A stretch of 64,000 bases of DNA from Bradyrhizobium sp. CCBAU 51765. GTDB lineage: Bacteria > Pseudomonadota > Alphaproteobacteria > Rhizobiales > Xanthobacteraceae. Location: NCBI RefSeq assembly GCF_015291725.1, contig NZ_CP030038.1, forward strand, positions 6,561,001 to 6,625,000. Direction: 5' to 3'. Shown one piece after another: positions 43,071 to 51,929 of this stretch. The stretch's first letter is position 1. Each line of letters opens with the position of its first letter. The position numbers and the translations under genes were made by a program. Under the pieces are notes generated by a model, which saw only the letters and a program-made list of their open reading frames with translations, ran no database searches and was not told where the DNA came from.

Positions 43071-43349
43071 TCATTTGGACGGCTTGTTGTCCTTTGGCGC
43101 ATCCGCCGGCATGTCGTCGACCTTGCCGTTATTGGCGACGCATTTCTGGAAGTACTCGCGCTGATCCTTGCCCGTTCCCTTGGCGCTGCCGGCTGCGGGA
43201 TTGCCGATTTGCCTGGGCGGAAAGGCCTTGGCGACCGCAGCATCGCATGCGCGCGCCACTTCGGCGGTGATGGCCGAAGCCGTCGCCGGCGCAGCCAGAG
43301 CCAAAATACCTGCCAATCCAACCAACGTCTGTAGATTTTTGACCGGCAC
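43071..43349 (-). CDS. small secreted protein
   Basis: The gene encodes 92 residues with a signal peptide (LVGLAGILALAAPATASA). The mature part has two cysteines (VARACDAAV and FQKCVANN), consistent with one disulfide in a small helical hairpin. A charged tail (ADAPKDNKPSK) follows. The KDQREYFQKCVA stretch looks somewhat like PsiF-type repeats, but too little is present to assign the family. It is convergent with the large membrane protein gene upstream. Confidence 0.6.
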   Translation of the reverse strand: MPVKNLQTLVGLAGILALAAPATASAITAEVARACDAAVAKAFPPRQIGNPAAGSAKGTGKDQREYFQKCVANNGKVDDMPADAPKDNKPSK

Positions 43350-43435
43350 CTCTGCTCTCCTTCAAATCCGTGAATGCTTGCCGGAACCATAGCAAAAAGG
43401 ATCGCAGCACCAAACCGCAAAGCGATGCTGAATTG

Positions 43436-43621
43436 TCACGCGCTCTGCCCTGAGTGCCGCATACGACTCTTGGCGGCATCCTGACGGCACGCCTGTTCTT
43501 CGAGACGGCGCTTACGCGCCTCCTCTCCATGTGCAGCGTCCGCTTTCGGCGCTGGCGGCTCAGGATGAGGCTATTCGGCGTCCGTGGCCGTTGAAACTGC
43601 TGTCGCGCACTCCATCCTCAT
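43436..43621 (-). pseudogene. possible small gene interrupted by an in-frame stop
   Basis: Read from the ATG at 43621, the frame gives 16 codons, then TAG at 43573-43571. It continues in the same frame for 44 more codons with a highly protein-like, charged helical sequence (HGEEARKRRLEEQACRQDAA) to a TGA at 43436. The second part has no start codon of its own before the middle. It may be a decayed small gene or chance. The surrounding 43350-43667 stretch holds nothing else I can support. Confidence 0.25.
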
Positions 43622-43667
43622 CTCGAGGCGAACGATGGCTGCAGAGCGCGCAGCAAGATCCGCAATA

Positions 43668-44093
43668 CTAGCTATCGAGCTGCGGCGGCTTGAAGTCCGG
43701 AAAACGCGTGAGCATCGCGGTCTTGACGAACTTCAAGTGAGCAATGGTGCTTGCCAATTCCTTGAGCCGGCGCTGGCCGTTCGAGATGTCGGCCGCGAAG
43801 AGATCCTGATGATGATTGTCGAGCGGCTCCCGCTCGAGATATTCGTCGGTCCCGTTTCCGAAGGTGACGGATGCACGCGCGAGGGCATCGTCGACGCGCC
43901 GGTTGAGCCCGGCCTGCTCCCTCTCCGCCTCCTCCAATGCCGTTTCGATCGCCGCCAGGACGGCGCCGATCCGCGCGCGGTCGGTCTCCGCATCACGCTC
44001 GACGGAGCGGGCCTTGAAACCCTTGTCCTCGCGGCGGGAGCCGAGAAGATTGTGTGCGCGCGCTCTCAGGAACAGCTGAAACATCCGGGCCAT
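43668..44093 (-). CDS. cytoplasmic coiled-coil protein of unknown function
   Basis: The frame encodes 141 residues from the ATG at 44093; a start at 44123 would add ten. The protein is charged and mostly helical, with a coiled-coil-like first half (GAVLAAIETALEEAEREQAG) and a second helix pair (ISNGQRRLKELASTIAHLKF). There is no export signal. The AARA-like and ELAST segments recall small regulators, but no known motif is complete. It is separated by over 350 bp from the next plus-strand gene. Confidence 0.5.
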   Translation of the reverse strand: MARMFQLFLRARAHNLLGSRREDKGFKARSVERDAETDRARIGAVLAAIETALEEAEREQAGLNRRVDDALARASVTFGNGTDEYLEREPLDNHHQDLFAADISNGQRRLKELASTIAHLKFVKTAMLTRFPDFKPPQLDS

Positions 44094-44459
44094 CCCACAT
44101 TCGAGATTTAGGCGGCATACCATCGGTCAGACATAGTTAACAAAGCCTAAAGCTTGCGCCCGCCCCAGCCGGCTTTGTGCGATCAGACCAGCCAAACGCA
44201 TTTCGAATGCGGCCACGGGCGGTTGCAGACGACATTGACGAAACATCCGTGATCATACGGAGCGCCATGCGCGAACTTCCTCTCGGTAAGGTTGAGAGGT
44301 TAGCTTAATCCGCGTTGTTTGTTGCGAATTTTCACGCTTTCCTTATCCATCACTCGCACCGGGCTTCCCCAAGGCCCGGCCCCGCCCAAGCAAAGCCGTC
44401 GAGCGATATGGGTCCGCTTGGCGGCTTTGTCGTTGTGTCGACGAGAGGATGATTTCGCT
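44094..44459. other. 366-bp divergent gap
   Basis: The gap lies between divergent genes. I see no gene, repeat or terminator I can support. An AT-rich patch with TTGTTGCGAATTTTCACGC at about 44317-44335 may be part of the promoter of the small plus-strand gene. Confidence 0.3.
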
Positions 44460-44633
44460 ATGGCGCGCAGGCCCTGGTCGTTCAAGGAAGACCGCCGGCT
44501 CATGGAGTTGGCGAAGTCTTCAGCCTCGCTGGAACAAGCGGCGAAAATTCTCGGGCGCTCACCCGATGCAGTCAAGCGCATGGCGTTACGGCTTGGCCTT
44601 TCGTTGAAATCGAAGACGGGCAAGAAGACCTGA
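44460..44633 (+). CDS. 57-residue SANT/Myb-like or helix-turn-helix protein
   Basis: From the ATG at 44460 (AGAGGA about 10 bp upstream) the product is a single three-helix domain. It begins RRPWSFKEDRRLMELAKSSA and continues LEQAAKILGRSPDAVKRMAL, then ends in a basic tail. The Trp in the first helix and the LGRSxxAVKxRAxxLGL-like third helix match the bacterial Myb/SANT-like helix-turn-helix class. Proteins this small often act as DNA-binding regulators. Its targets are unknown. Confidence 0.65.
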   Translation: MARRPWSFKEDRRLMELAKSSASLEQAAKILGRSPDAVKRMALRLGLSLKSKTGKKT

Positions 44634-44815
44634 CTTCGGCGCGGCAGCGCGCGCCTCACGCCGCACAGTCCCTCGCTGCGCCTGCAACGTCGAACCGCCC
44701 GAACGTATCAGCTTGAAAGCAGGCCTGTGCGAGCGGCGCCTTGATGCGGCAGGCCCCTTTAACGATATTTTCGGCTTTCGGACCTGACGGACAACCAACC
44801 TTGTATGTTGGCGCC

Positions 44816-45181
44816 ATGCGCAGGAACCACCTCATAGCAGCTGCGAGCATCTGTCTTGCGCTGATCGTCTATGCCACCCTGGCGAGGCTGGCGGGCAGAC
44901 CCGCGCTCATGGGGCATCACGAGGCCTATTGGGTCGTCGTGATCGAGCGCTTCAGCGCCTACGGGCTGCTCGGCTTCCTGCTCTCCTTCCTGCTGCCCGG
45001 ACGGTTCCGCCTGGCCTGCTCTCTCGTCATCGCGGTCGCTATGGGGCTGGAGCTGATGCAGGCGTTCATACCCGACCGCGATCCGGGCTTCCTCGACGTG
45101 TTGCAGAAGGCGGCGGGAGGCACGGTGGGCGTCATGCTCGCCCAGATGATCTTGGCGTTCCTGCCCAGACCACCTTCCTAA
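44816..45181 (+). CDS. VanZ-like membrane protein
   Basis: The gene encodes 121 residues from the ATG at 44816 (MRRNHLIAAA). Four hydrophobic segments occur in the VanZ-like order: an N-terminal helix, then ERFSAYGLLGFLLSFLL, CSLVIAVAMGLELMQAFI with the conserved Glu-Leu-Gln, and a last helix VGVMLAQMILAFL after PDRDPGFLDVLQKAAGG. The GxxDVxxNxxGxxxG-type ending is recognisable as FLDVLQKAAGGTVG. Members of this family are mostly uncharacterised; VanZ itself affects teicoplanin resistance. No antibiotic role is suggested here. Confidence 0.75.
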   Translation: MRRNHLIAAASICLALIVYATLARLAGRPALMGHHEAYWVVVIERFSAYGLLGFLLSFLLPGRFRLACSLVIAVAMGLELMQAFIPDRDPGFLDVLQKAAGGTVGVMLAQMILAFLPRPPS

Positions 45182-45191
45182 GGCGGCCGGC

Positions 45192-45476
45192 TCAAGCCAC
45201 CCCGCGCCTGTTGCGGGATTCGGAGGGAGCCAGGAGTCCGGCCATCTGCCGATGGGTGTTCTGCAGCGCTTCAATGGCGAGATCGAGATCGAAATCCGTC
45301 TCGCGAACGGATGCAAAGAATTCGACCATCAGTGCCGGATCGAGTTTGACGCGTGTCATCCCATCGCGGCTCTTGCGACGATCGAGTGACAAATGGATGG
45401 CCCGGTCCCGGGCCTCCATGGCGCTGCAGCCGCAAAGCGCACCGAGTTCGTCGTATGTCATCCAGATTTGAGGCAT
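45192..45476 (-). CDS. small cytoplasmic protein, possibly DNA-binding
   Basis: The gene encodes 94 residues from the ATG at 45476, preceded by GGAAG. It starts MPQIWMTYDELGALCGCSAM, which reads like the first helices of a helix-turn-helix (tyrosine-aspartate-glutamate turn followed by a helix with small residues). A basic segment (IHLSLDRRKSRDGMTRVKL) and a helical C-terminus (LDLAIEALQNTHRQMAGLL) follow. This is a weak fold guess only. It is convergent with the VanZ-like gene. Confidence 0.5.
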   Translation of the reverse strand: MPQIWMTYDELGALCGCSAMEARDRAIHLSLDRRKSRDGMTRVKLDPALMVEFFASVRETDFDLDLAIEALQNTHRQMAGLLAPSESRNRRGVA

Positions 45477-45646
45477 GTTCTTCCCACCATGCTTGACCGG
45501 CCGCAATACTAGCTCTCGCTTCTAAAGGCAGCATTGCTTCAGCGCGGCTGCGACGCGACTTCGAGACAACAATGTCAATGCAACGCTAATCAGGGCGGCA
45601 GATGCGAGCTCTTGTGGCGCTGCGCGGATCGCCGTCGGTCTGGCTC

Positions 45647-46090
45647 CTACTTGGGCGAGCCAGCCGTGAAAGGACGCCGCGTGCGGGAACGGGCGTCGAG
45701 CCCCTTGGGCAGCTTGTCGGCCTTGAGCTTCACGACCGCGCTGCGGGCGTCGGCAGCCGGCGCGTCTTCCTGACTGTAGATCAGCGTCACCTCGAACTTC
45801 ACGTCAGGCGCCTGCCGGGCCGTTCCCGAACAGGTCGCCATCGCGCCGGTATACACGCCGGAGAGCTCGACCTCGACTTCGTCGAGCCCGAACACGGTCG
45901 GCGGGCCGTCGGCATGTCGCCGTGTGGTGAGGACGGCCGTGAATCGCTGGTCGTCATGGAACTGATAGGAGCCGCCATAGGTGAAGAAGCTGTCACTGCC
46001 GGAAATCCGACCCTGGGCCACATGCACGATACCGGTGCCTTGCGCTTGCGCGGTTCTGAACCACGCCGCGTATTTGCCCTCTTTCAGCAT
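45647..46090 (-). CDS. GrlR-like small beta-barrel protein
   Basis: The gene encodes 147 residues from the ATG at 46090 (MLKEGKYAAWFRTAQAQGTG). The pattern of an N-terminal LKEGKYAAWF, a turn with GxGIVxxxxGRIxGxDSFFxYxGSYQ and a C-terminal IYSQEDAPAA fits the GrlR-like family. Its enterobacterial founder restrains a type III secretion regulator by binding it. In rhizobia such proteins are widespread and mostly uncharacterised. No partner GrlA-like regulator is in view. A basic tail follows the domain. Confidence 0.6.
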   Translation of the reverse strand: MLKEGKYAAWFRTAQAQGTGIVHVAQGRISGSDSFFTYGGSYQFHDDQRFTAVLTTRRHADGPPTVFGLDEVEVELSGVYTGAMATCSGTARQAPDVKFEVTLIYSQEDAPAADARSAVVKLKADKLPKGLDARSRTRRPFTAGSPK

Positions 46091-46243
46091 GGAAAGATCC
46101 ACCCATGAATTCCATGCGTATTTGCAACGAACCGTGCGGCCGCGACAATGACCGCGGCGGCGAGCATTCCGCCACGGTTAACACCGTGCAAAGTCAATCC
46201 GTCAAATTTCCGCCGGCGCAGGAGGCGGCGCCCGCAGCAAGCC

Positions 46244-47971
46244 TCAGAACAATTCTATGCCGTCGTCCGCGGTCTCGACTGCCTCGACCGGGCGCAGGGC
46301 GGCGATCGACCCCAGCCCGAAGGTTTGCAGGAACTCCCGGTGCACGTCGCGCTCGCGTTCCATCGTGTAGCGCGCAAAGAGCTGGTCGAGCACCGCTTCG
46401 TCCTGCGCTTGCGGCCGCGGCTGCTGCGCGGCTGTGCTCGCGGCCTCGAGCCGCGCCGCGACCGCGGGCAATGCCGCAGAACCTTCGCCGAGCGTGGTCA
46501 TCAGGCCTTGCGCCGAATTCATCAGGCCCTCGAATTCCGCACCTTCATCGACGAGCCGGCTCATCAGCTTGCCGAGCCGGTCATTGCCGGCCTCGACCTC
46601 GCGCAGCGCCTGGAGGATCTGCGGTTCGAGCTTGGCGAGCTGCGTGGGATCGCCCTGCACGCGGAGCTCCCTCAGCTCCCCCGCCGACCGCTCGATGCCG
46701 TCGAGCACCGGCCTCAAACGCCCCGCTCCCACCGAGACATGGTCGGCGGTTGCCTTGAGCTCGTTGGCAATGACGACGAAGGCGCTGCCGCGGCTGCCGA
46801 GATGGCTGGCCTTGAGGCCCGCATTCATTCCGATCAGCGTGATGTCGATCGTCGCCTCGGCCAGCCCAGCGATCGCCTGGCGAAATTTCGTCAGCGTATC
46901 CTCGACGATCGCGAGCGCCTCGTCGACCGAGCGGCCCGCCCCCTCGCAGGTGGCGATCAGCGTCGATGCGTGCGCCAGCGTCTGCTTGATGCGTGTCAGG
47001 AACGACGACGAGCCGCCATCCTCGCCGCCAAACAACGTGCGGCCGTGCCCGACGACGCTGCCCGCATCGTGCAGGATGGCGGTCAGCGCGCGAACGATCT
47101 GGCCGATGTCGCCGCCGAACTCGCGCTGGGCGTCCCTGAGCTGGGCCGCCTGCAGCTGGCAGATCGCACGCGCGCCGTCATCGCTCGCGATCGGCTCGGG
47201 AACGAGGCTCGGGGCGGCTCCAGACACAAGGCCGAGACCGTGGGAGACGTGCTCGAGACGCTGACGCGTGCTGTCGCCCGCCTGCAAGGAAACGATCGCG
47301 CTGCCGACCGCCTCGGCGATCTTCCTGGTGCTGGAGCCTGCGCGGTCGGCCAGATGGCTGCTGTTGCGGCGCTGGTCATGCAATCCGGAATAGGCGGAGC
47401 CGAGTTCGGCGCTCTCCGCCGCCAGTTGATTCCGGTAGCGGCTCTCGAACTCCTTCTGCCGGCCGAATGCGGTGGCGACCGCCTCCGAGAGGCGCTGCTG
47501 ATCCCGCGCACAGCCCTCGATCGCGCCCTGCACGGCCTTGCCGAGATCATAGGCCTCCTGCGTGAAGGCGAGAAAGCCCTCGCGATCGCCGTCGAGCGCG
47601 GCTGCCTCGATCCGCGCGCTGCGGGCGATGATGGTGATCATCTGAATGTGCTTGAACAACGGCTTGAGCAAGGCGGACGCCTCCGCCGTGTTCTTGCCGA
47701 TCGTCTCGAGCAGGGCGCTTTCGGCCGGCAGCGCCTGCGCCAGGTCGCTGAGCCGCGCTGCGATCTCCTGCAGAGCGGTCGCGGCGCCTTCGATCTCTGC
47801 GCCGGAGAGTTCCGAGGAAAGCGTTGCGAGGCCCTGGTTCAGCTCCTTGAAGATGAGATGTCCGCGCCCGAGCTCGTGACCGACGCGCGCGAACACGTCC
47901 TCGATACGCGAGGAGACGTCCTCGATTGCGGCGATCGCGTCGGCAAGCGTGTCGGCGGGAATGACGGACAT
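46244..47971 (-). CDS. soluble, divergent MCP-like chemosensory protein
   Basis: Predicted cytoplasmic protein of 575 residues, almost entirely helical and with no membrane segment. The start at 47971 (MSVIPADTLADAIAAIEDVS) lies 5 bp after the cheB stop codon. Two long coiled-coil halves meet near residues 350-420. There the sequence DITLIGMNAGLKASHLGSRG, then AFVVIANELKATAD, lines up with the hairpin tip of methyl-accepting chemotaxis proteins (DLLALNAAVEAARAGE...FAVVASEVRKLA), but most of the CheA/CheW contact residues differ. The C-terminus ends in an acidic stretch. It is last in the che operon. It may be a sensor, a scaffold or a decoy. Confidence 0.7.
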   Translation of the reverse strand: MSVIPADTLADAIAAIEDVSSRIEDVFARVGHELGRGHLIFKELNQGLATLSSELSGAEIEGAATALQEIAARLSDLAQALPAESALLETIGKNTAEASALLKPLFKHIQMITIIARSARIEAAALDGDREGFLAFTQEAYDLGKAVQGAIEGCARDQQRLSEAVATAFGRQKEFESRYRNQLAAESAELGSAYSGLHDQRRNSSHLADRAGSSTRKIAEAVGSAIVSLQAGDSTRQRLEHVSHGLGLVSGAAPSLVPEPIASDDGARAICQLQAAQLRDAQREFGGDIGQIVRALTAILHDAGSVVGHGRTLFGGEDGGSSSFLTRIKQTLAHASTLIATCEGAGRSVDEALAIVEDTLTKFRQAIAGLAEATIDITLIGMNAGLKASHLGSRGSAFVVIANELKATADHVSVGAGRLRPVLDGIERSAGELRELRVQGDPTQLAKLEPQILQALREVEAGNDRLGKLMSRLVDEGAEFEGLMNSAQGLMTTLGEGSAALPAVAARLEAASTAAQQPRPQAQDEAVLDQLFARYTMERERDVHREFLQTFGLGSIAALRPVEAVETADDGIELF

Positions 47972-47976
47972 TGCGC

Positions 47977-49068
47977 TCAACCTGCCACCGCAACGTGCCC
48001 GGTCTGATACCAGAGCATGATTTCGCGCGGGATATGGTTCAGCGATACGACCTTCTCGACGCCGCCATGGGCGATGGCTTCCTTGGGCATGCCGAACACC
48101 ACGCAACTCTCTTCATCCTGAGCCCGCGTCGAAGCGCCGAGCTTGCGCATCTCCAGCATTCCGCGCGCGCCGTCATCGCCCATGCCGGTCATGATCACGC
48201 CGAGCGCGTTGGCGCCGGCATGTTGGGCCGCCGAACGGAACAACACGTCGACGGACGGACGATGCCGGGACACCGGCGGCCCATCCTTGATCGCGATCTG
48301 GTAGCGCAGGCCGATGCGCTGAAGCAGCATGTGGCGGGCTCCCGGCGCGATATAGGCGCAACCCGGCAGCACCGGTTCGCCGTCCTCGGCCTCCTTGACC
48401 CGGATCTGGCAGACGCCGTCGAGACGCCTGGCAAAGGCTGCGGTGAAGCCTGCCGGCATGTGCTGGACGATGACGATGGGCGGACAGTGCGGCGGCAGCA
48501 TTTCAAGGACGTCGTTGAGCGCTTCGGTGCCGCCCGTCGAGGCACCGATGCACACGATGCGTTCCGTGGTCGGCCGGACCTTGCCCTGCACCGGCGGCGG
48601 GATGATGGCATCGGCCGTCAGTTTCTTCTCGATTGCGCGACGCTCCGCACGCGGGCGCACCCGGGCGCGGGCGGCCGACTTCACGGCCTCACGCAGCCGC
48701 GTGGAGCATTCGAGCAGCGCCTGCCGTGTGTCGATCTTCGGCTTCGGCACGATGTCGACTGCACCCGCCTCGAACGCCTCGAACATCACGTTCGAGCCCT
48801 CCTCGGTCAGCGAGGAGCAGATGATCACCGGTATCGGACGTTGCGCCATGATCTTGCGCAGGAAGGTCATGCCGTCCATGCGCGGCATTTCGAGGTCGAG
48901 AATGATGACGTCAGGCAGCTCCTTCTCGAGCCGCTTGGCCGCCACGAACGGATCGGACGCGGTCGCCATCACCTCGATCTCGGGATCTTCACTCAGGATC
49001 GTCAGCAGGATTTGGCGCACCGACGCCGAATCGTCCACGATCAGCACGCGAACTTTCTCCTTCGGCAT
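47977..49068 (-). CDS. cheB: chemoreceptor glutamate methylesterase/deamidase
   Basis: CheB of 363 residues: an N-terminal receiver domain (VLIVDDSASVRQIL, phospho-acceptor Asp in VIILDLEMPRMDG) and a C-terminal methylesterase domain. The catalytic triad segments are GASTGGTEALNDV (Ser), VQHMPAGFTAAFARRL (His) and TGMGDDGARGML (Asp). It removes methyl groups from the receptors under control of CheA phosphorylation and so resets sensitivity, opposing CheR. It lies 16 bp after the cheR stop on the same strand. Domain linker length is typical. Confidence 0.95.
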   Translation of the reverse strand: MPKEKVRVLIVDDSASVRQILLTILSEDPEIEVMATASDPFVAAKRLEKELPDVIILDLEMPRMDGMTFLRKIMAQRPIPVIICSSLTEEGSNVMFEAFEAGAVDIVPKPKIDTRQALLECSTRLREAVKSAARARVRPRAERRAIEKKLTADAIIPPPVQGKVRPTTERIVCIGASTGGTEALNDVLEMLPPHCPPIVIVQHMPAGFTAAFARRLDGVCQIRVKEAEDGEPVLPGCAYIAPGARHMLLQRIGLRYQIAIKDGPPVSRHRPSVDVLFRSAAQHAGANALGVIMTGMGDDGARGMLEMRKLGASTRAQDEESCVVFGMPKEAIAHGGVEKVVSLNHIPREIMLWYQTGHVAVAG

Positions 49069-49084
49069 TCTGGTTGCGCTCCGG

Positions 49085-49939
49085 CTAGACCTGGAAGATG
49101 GTTGGCTGAACCTGCTTCAGCCCAGGCACAGCACTGTGAATCATCGATTCCGAATGCCCGACCAGCAGATAGCCGCCCGGACGCAGATGGCTGCACAATT
49201 GCTCCACCACCTTGCGCTGGGTCTCGCGTTCGAAATAGATCAGGACGTTGCGGCAGAAGATGATATCGACGTCACGGTCGACGGGATAGGACTTGTCCAT
49301 GAGGTTCATCCTCATGAAGTGCGTCATGCGACGCAGCTCAGGGACGATCCGCACTTCGCCGCGCGATTTGTCCCGCGACGACGAAAAATATCGTTTCACG
49401 AACTGCTCCGGCACCGGGGCGAGCACGTCGCGGTTGTAGATCGCCGTCCTGGCGAGGCGCAGCACCGCAGTCGAGATGTCGGTCCCGAGGATGCGGTACT
49501 GGAAGCGTGAACCGGTCCGCGTCATGTCGTCCAGCACCATCGCGGTCGTGTAGGCTTCCATGCCGGTCGAACTCGCCGAGCTCCAGACCTTCAGATTCGC
49601 GCTTCTCCGTCCACGCGCCTTGAGCAGGGCGGGAATCGCGACGTCGCGCAGGAAAGTGAAGTGCTGCGGCTCGCGGAAGAAGTCGGTCTTGTTGGTCGTC
49701 ACCACATCGATGAGATGAGTGAGCTCGGTGTCGAAATGGTCCGCCTCGAACAGGTTCTCGACATATTCATTGAGGCCGGAGAAGTTCAGCGCGCGCACGC
49801 GCTTGTGCAGCCGTCCCTCCAGCATCAGCCGCTTGCCCTGCGGTAGCTTGATGCCGACCTGGCCCTCGATCAATTCGGCGATGGTGCGGAAATGGCGGTC
49901 CGAAAGATGCACGGCCGTGTCCTGCATGGCAGGCATCAT
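49085..49939 (-). CDS. cheR: chemoreceptor methyltransferase
   Basis: CheR of 284 residues, which methylates receptor glutamates using SAM. The N-terminal helical domain (FRTIAELIEGQVGIKLPQGK) leads to TTNKTDFFREPQHFTFL. SAM-binding motif I is KVWSSASSTGMEAYTTAM, where many CheR proteins have GEEPYS, so one acidic residue and the Pro are replaced. Later motifs are intact: ILGTDISTAVL, VDIIFCRNVLIYFE and LLVGHSESM. The ATG at 49939 is followed by others at 49936 and 49927. It lies between the first mcp (with a terminator between them) and cheB. Confidence 0.93.
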   Translation of the reverse strand: MMPAMQDTAVHLSDRHFRTIAELIEGQVGIKLPQGKRLMLEGRLHKRVRALNFSGLNEYVENLFEADHFDTELTHLIDVVTTNKTDFFREPQHFTFLRDVAIPALLKARGRRSANLKVWSSASSTGMEAYTTAMVLDDMTRTGSRFQYRILGTDISTAVLRLARTAIYNRDVLAPVPEQFVKRYFSSSRDKSRGEVRIVPELRRMTHFMRMNLMDKSYPVDRDVDIIFCRNVLIYFERETQRKVVEQLCSHLRPGGYLLVGHSESMIHSAVPGLKQVQPTIFQV

Positions 49940-50032
49940 GGCCGCCTGCCCCGACCAGGGACGGCCACCTGCATTGCATAACCGGCCATACGGAGCATCC
50001 TGAATCCTACACTTTAACTAAAATTGCCGAAG

Positions 50033-50066
50033 ACGGATCGGCCCGCCGATTGAGGGGCCGATCCGT
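50033..50066 (-). terminator. hairpin between mcp 1 and cheR
   Basis: Perfect 12-bp arms ACGGATCGGCCC (50033-50044) and GGGCCGATCCGT (50055-50066) enclose a 10-nt loop. On the minus strand it is followed by TTCGGCAATTTTAG. It starts 8 bp past the stop of the first mcp, so part of the transcript likely ends here before cheR. Confidence 0.6.
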
Positions 50067-50073
50067 CAGAATC

Positions 50074-51873
50074 CTAGCGCTGGAAATCCGCGTCCCGATC
50101 GTCCTCGCCGTCGTTCATGTCGAACGCGAAACCGCCGCCACCGGCAGCCTTCACGGCGCGCGCCGGCTTGGCCAGCGGCTTCCTCGCCGGACGTTCGACC
50201 GCCGCCATGGTGGCCGCCTTGGCGCGCAGCTGATTCACCGCCCGGTCGATCGGCGCGGCATGGCCTTTTCCACCCTGCTCGATGCGGAAGTAGGCGATGG
50301 TGGACTGGAGCTGCTCGGCCTGCGAGGCGAGCTCCTCCGAGGTCGAAGACACCTGCTCGGATGCGCTGGCGTTCTGCTGGCCGACCTTGTCGAGCTGCTG
50401 GATCGCCTGGTTGATCTGCGCCGAACCGACGTCCTGCTCGCGGCAGGCCGCGGTGATCTCTTCGACGAGCTCAGCGGTCTTCTTGATGTCGGGAACGAGC
50501 TTGGACAGCATCGCGCCGGCCTCCTGCGCCACCTTGACGGTGTCGGTCGAGAGCGTGCCGATCTCGGCCGCTGCCGCCTGGCTTCGTTCGGCGAGCTTGC
50601 GCACCTCGGAGGCGACCACCGCAAAGCCCTTGCCGTGCTCGCCTGCGCGCGCGGCTTCCACTGCGGCATTGAGCGCGAGCAGATCGGTCTGACGCGCGAT
50701 CTCCTGCACGATCGTGATCTTCTCGGCGATGGTCTGCATCGCGCTGACGGCGCGGCCGACCGCTGCGCCGGACGCTTCCGCATCCTTGGCCGACTGCGCG
50801 GCGATCTTCTCGGTCTGGTTGGCGTTGTCGGCGTTCTGCTTCACGTTCGAGGCCATCTCCTCCATCGAGGAGGAGGCTTCTTCGGCAGAGGAGGCCTGTT
50901 CGGTCGCACCCTGCGAAAGCTGCTCGGCGCTCGCGGAGAGCTCCTGGCTGCCGGCCGAGACGTTCTGCGCCGCGGTGAGGGCTTCTGCGACGATCTGCCG
51001 AAGCTTCTCCACCATGCGTTCGAGTGCAAGGCCCAGCGTATCCTTGTCGGACAGCGGCTTGGCTTCGACCGTGAGGTTGCCCTGGGCGATCTCGTTGGCG
51101 ACGGCGGCGGTCTGATTGAGATTGACGGTCATCGCATTCAGCGACTTGATGAGGTCGCCGATTTCATCATTGCTGGATGAATCGATCTTTTGGCTGAGAT
51201 CGCCGATCGCCACTGCATCGGCAAGGCCGACCGCATTGGAAAGCGAACGGCTGATGTTCAGAGCCATCCAGACCGCGGCAGCGATAGCGATGACGAGCGA
51301 GGCGAGGATCAGGGAAACGAGAATCAGGGTGGCGTGGCTTCCGTCGATTTTGGCCTGCTCGCTCTCCGCGGCCATCTGCTTCTTCACATAATTGATGTAG
51401 TCGCTCGCCGCCGTGAGTGCCGGCGTGGAGGCCTTCAGGCCCTCGGTCATCGACCGCTCTGTGGCCCTGGCCTTGTCCTGTTTGGCGAGCGCAAGCGTCT
51501 GATCCTGTACCGCGTTGGAGTTCGCGTAGGCAACGGCGAAAGTCTCGATCATTTTCCTGCCGGTCTCACTCGCGCTGGAATAGACCTCGTCCTTCACTTT
51601 CATCGCGCGTTCGCGCAGTTGAGTGATCTGGCCGATGAACTTGTCCTGGTCGGCCTCCCCCGCGAGGATAGTGTTCTTCTCGGCCCGCACCTGAAGCAGG
51701 ACGGCCTCCTGAAGTTCGCCAACCTTGGCCAGCCGGCCGGCGCGGGCAGACAGATGCTCGGCCGTCGCGACCATGTCGTTCAGCTTGAGATACGCGACGC
51801 CGCCGGCGATCATGGACAGCAGGATGACGACGCCGAAGGCGGTGGCAAGCTTGGCTTTGACGGTGAATCTCAT
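50074..51873 (-). CDS. methyl-accepting chemotaxis protein (mcp 1)
   Basis: Transmembrane chemoreceptor of 599 residues. The start MRFTVKAKLATAFG leads into the first membrane helix; a periplasmic four-helix-bundle-like sensor domain follows (about residues 30-185), then a second helix (LILVSLILASLVIAIAAAVW). A HAMP domain comes next, plus a second HAMP-like stretch (TAAVANEIAQGNLTVEAKPL) that the sister protein lacks. The signalling domain has the intact hairpin tip (RQTDLLALNAAVEAARAGEH, GKGFAVVASEVRKLAERSQ). It ends GEDDRDADFQR, as does the other copy, and no NWETF-type CheR tether is present. The ligand is unknown. Confidence 0.93.
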   Translation of the reverse strand: MRFTVKAKLATAFGVVILLSMIAGGVAYLKLNDMVATAEHLSARAGRLAKVGELQEAVLLQVRAEKNTILAGEADQDKFIGQITQLRERAMKVKDEVYSSASETGRKMIETFAVAYANSNAVQDQTLALAKQDKARATERSMTEGLKASTPALTAASDYINYVKKQMAAESEQAKIDGSHATLILVSLILASLVIAIAAAVWMALNISRSLSNAVGLADAVAIGDLSQKIDSSSNDEIGDLIKSLNAMTVNLNQTAAVANEIAQGNLTVEAKPLSDKDTLGLALERMVEKLRQIVAEALTAAQNVSAGSQELSASAEQLSQGATEQASSAEEASSSMEEMASNVKQNADNANQTEKIAAQSAKDAEASGAAVGRAVSAMQTIAEKITIVQEIARQTDLLALNAAVEAARAGEHGKGFAVVASEVRKLAERSQAAAAEIGTLSTDTVKVAQEAGAMLSKLVPDIKKTAELVEEITAACREQDVGSAQINQAIQQLDKVGQQNASASEQVSSTSEELASQAEQLQSTIAYFRIEQGGKGHAAPIDRAVNQLRAKAATMAAVERPARKPLAKPARAVKAAGGGGFAFDMNDGEDDRDADFQR

Positions 51874-51929
51874 GTCAGTCTCGTTGGTTCGAATTAGGGT
51901 GTTTACGCGTGATCACGCTTCACTCTTAC

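Noticed and set aside
46148..48007. 619-codon plus-strand frame
   Set aside because: Shadow of the MCP-like gene; Arg/Gly/Leu-rich composition without motifs.
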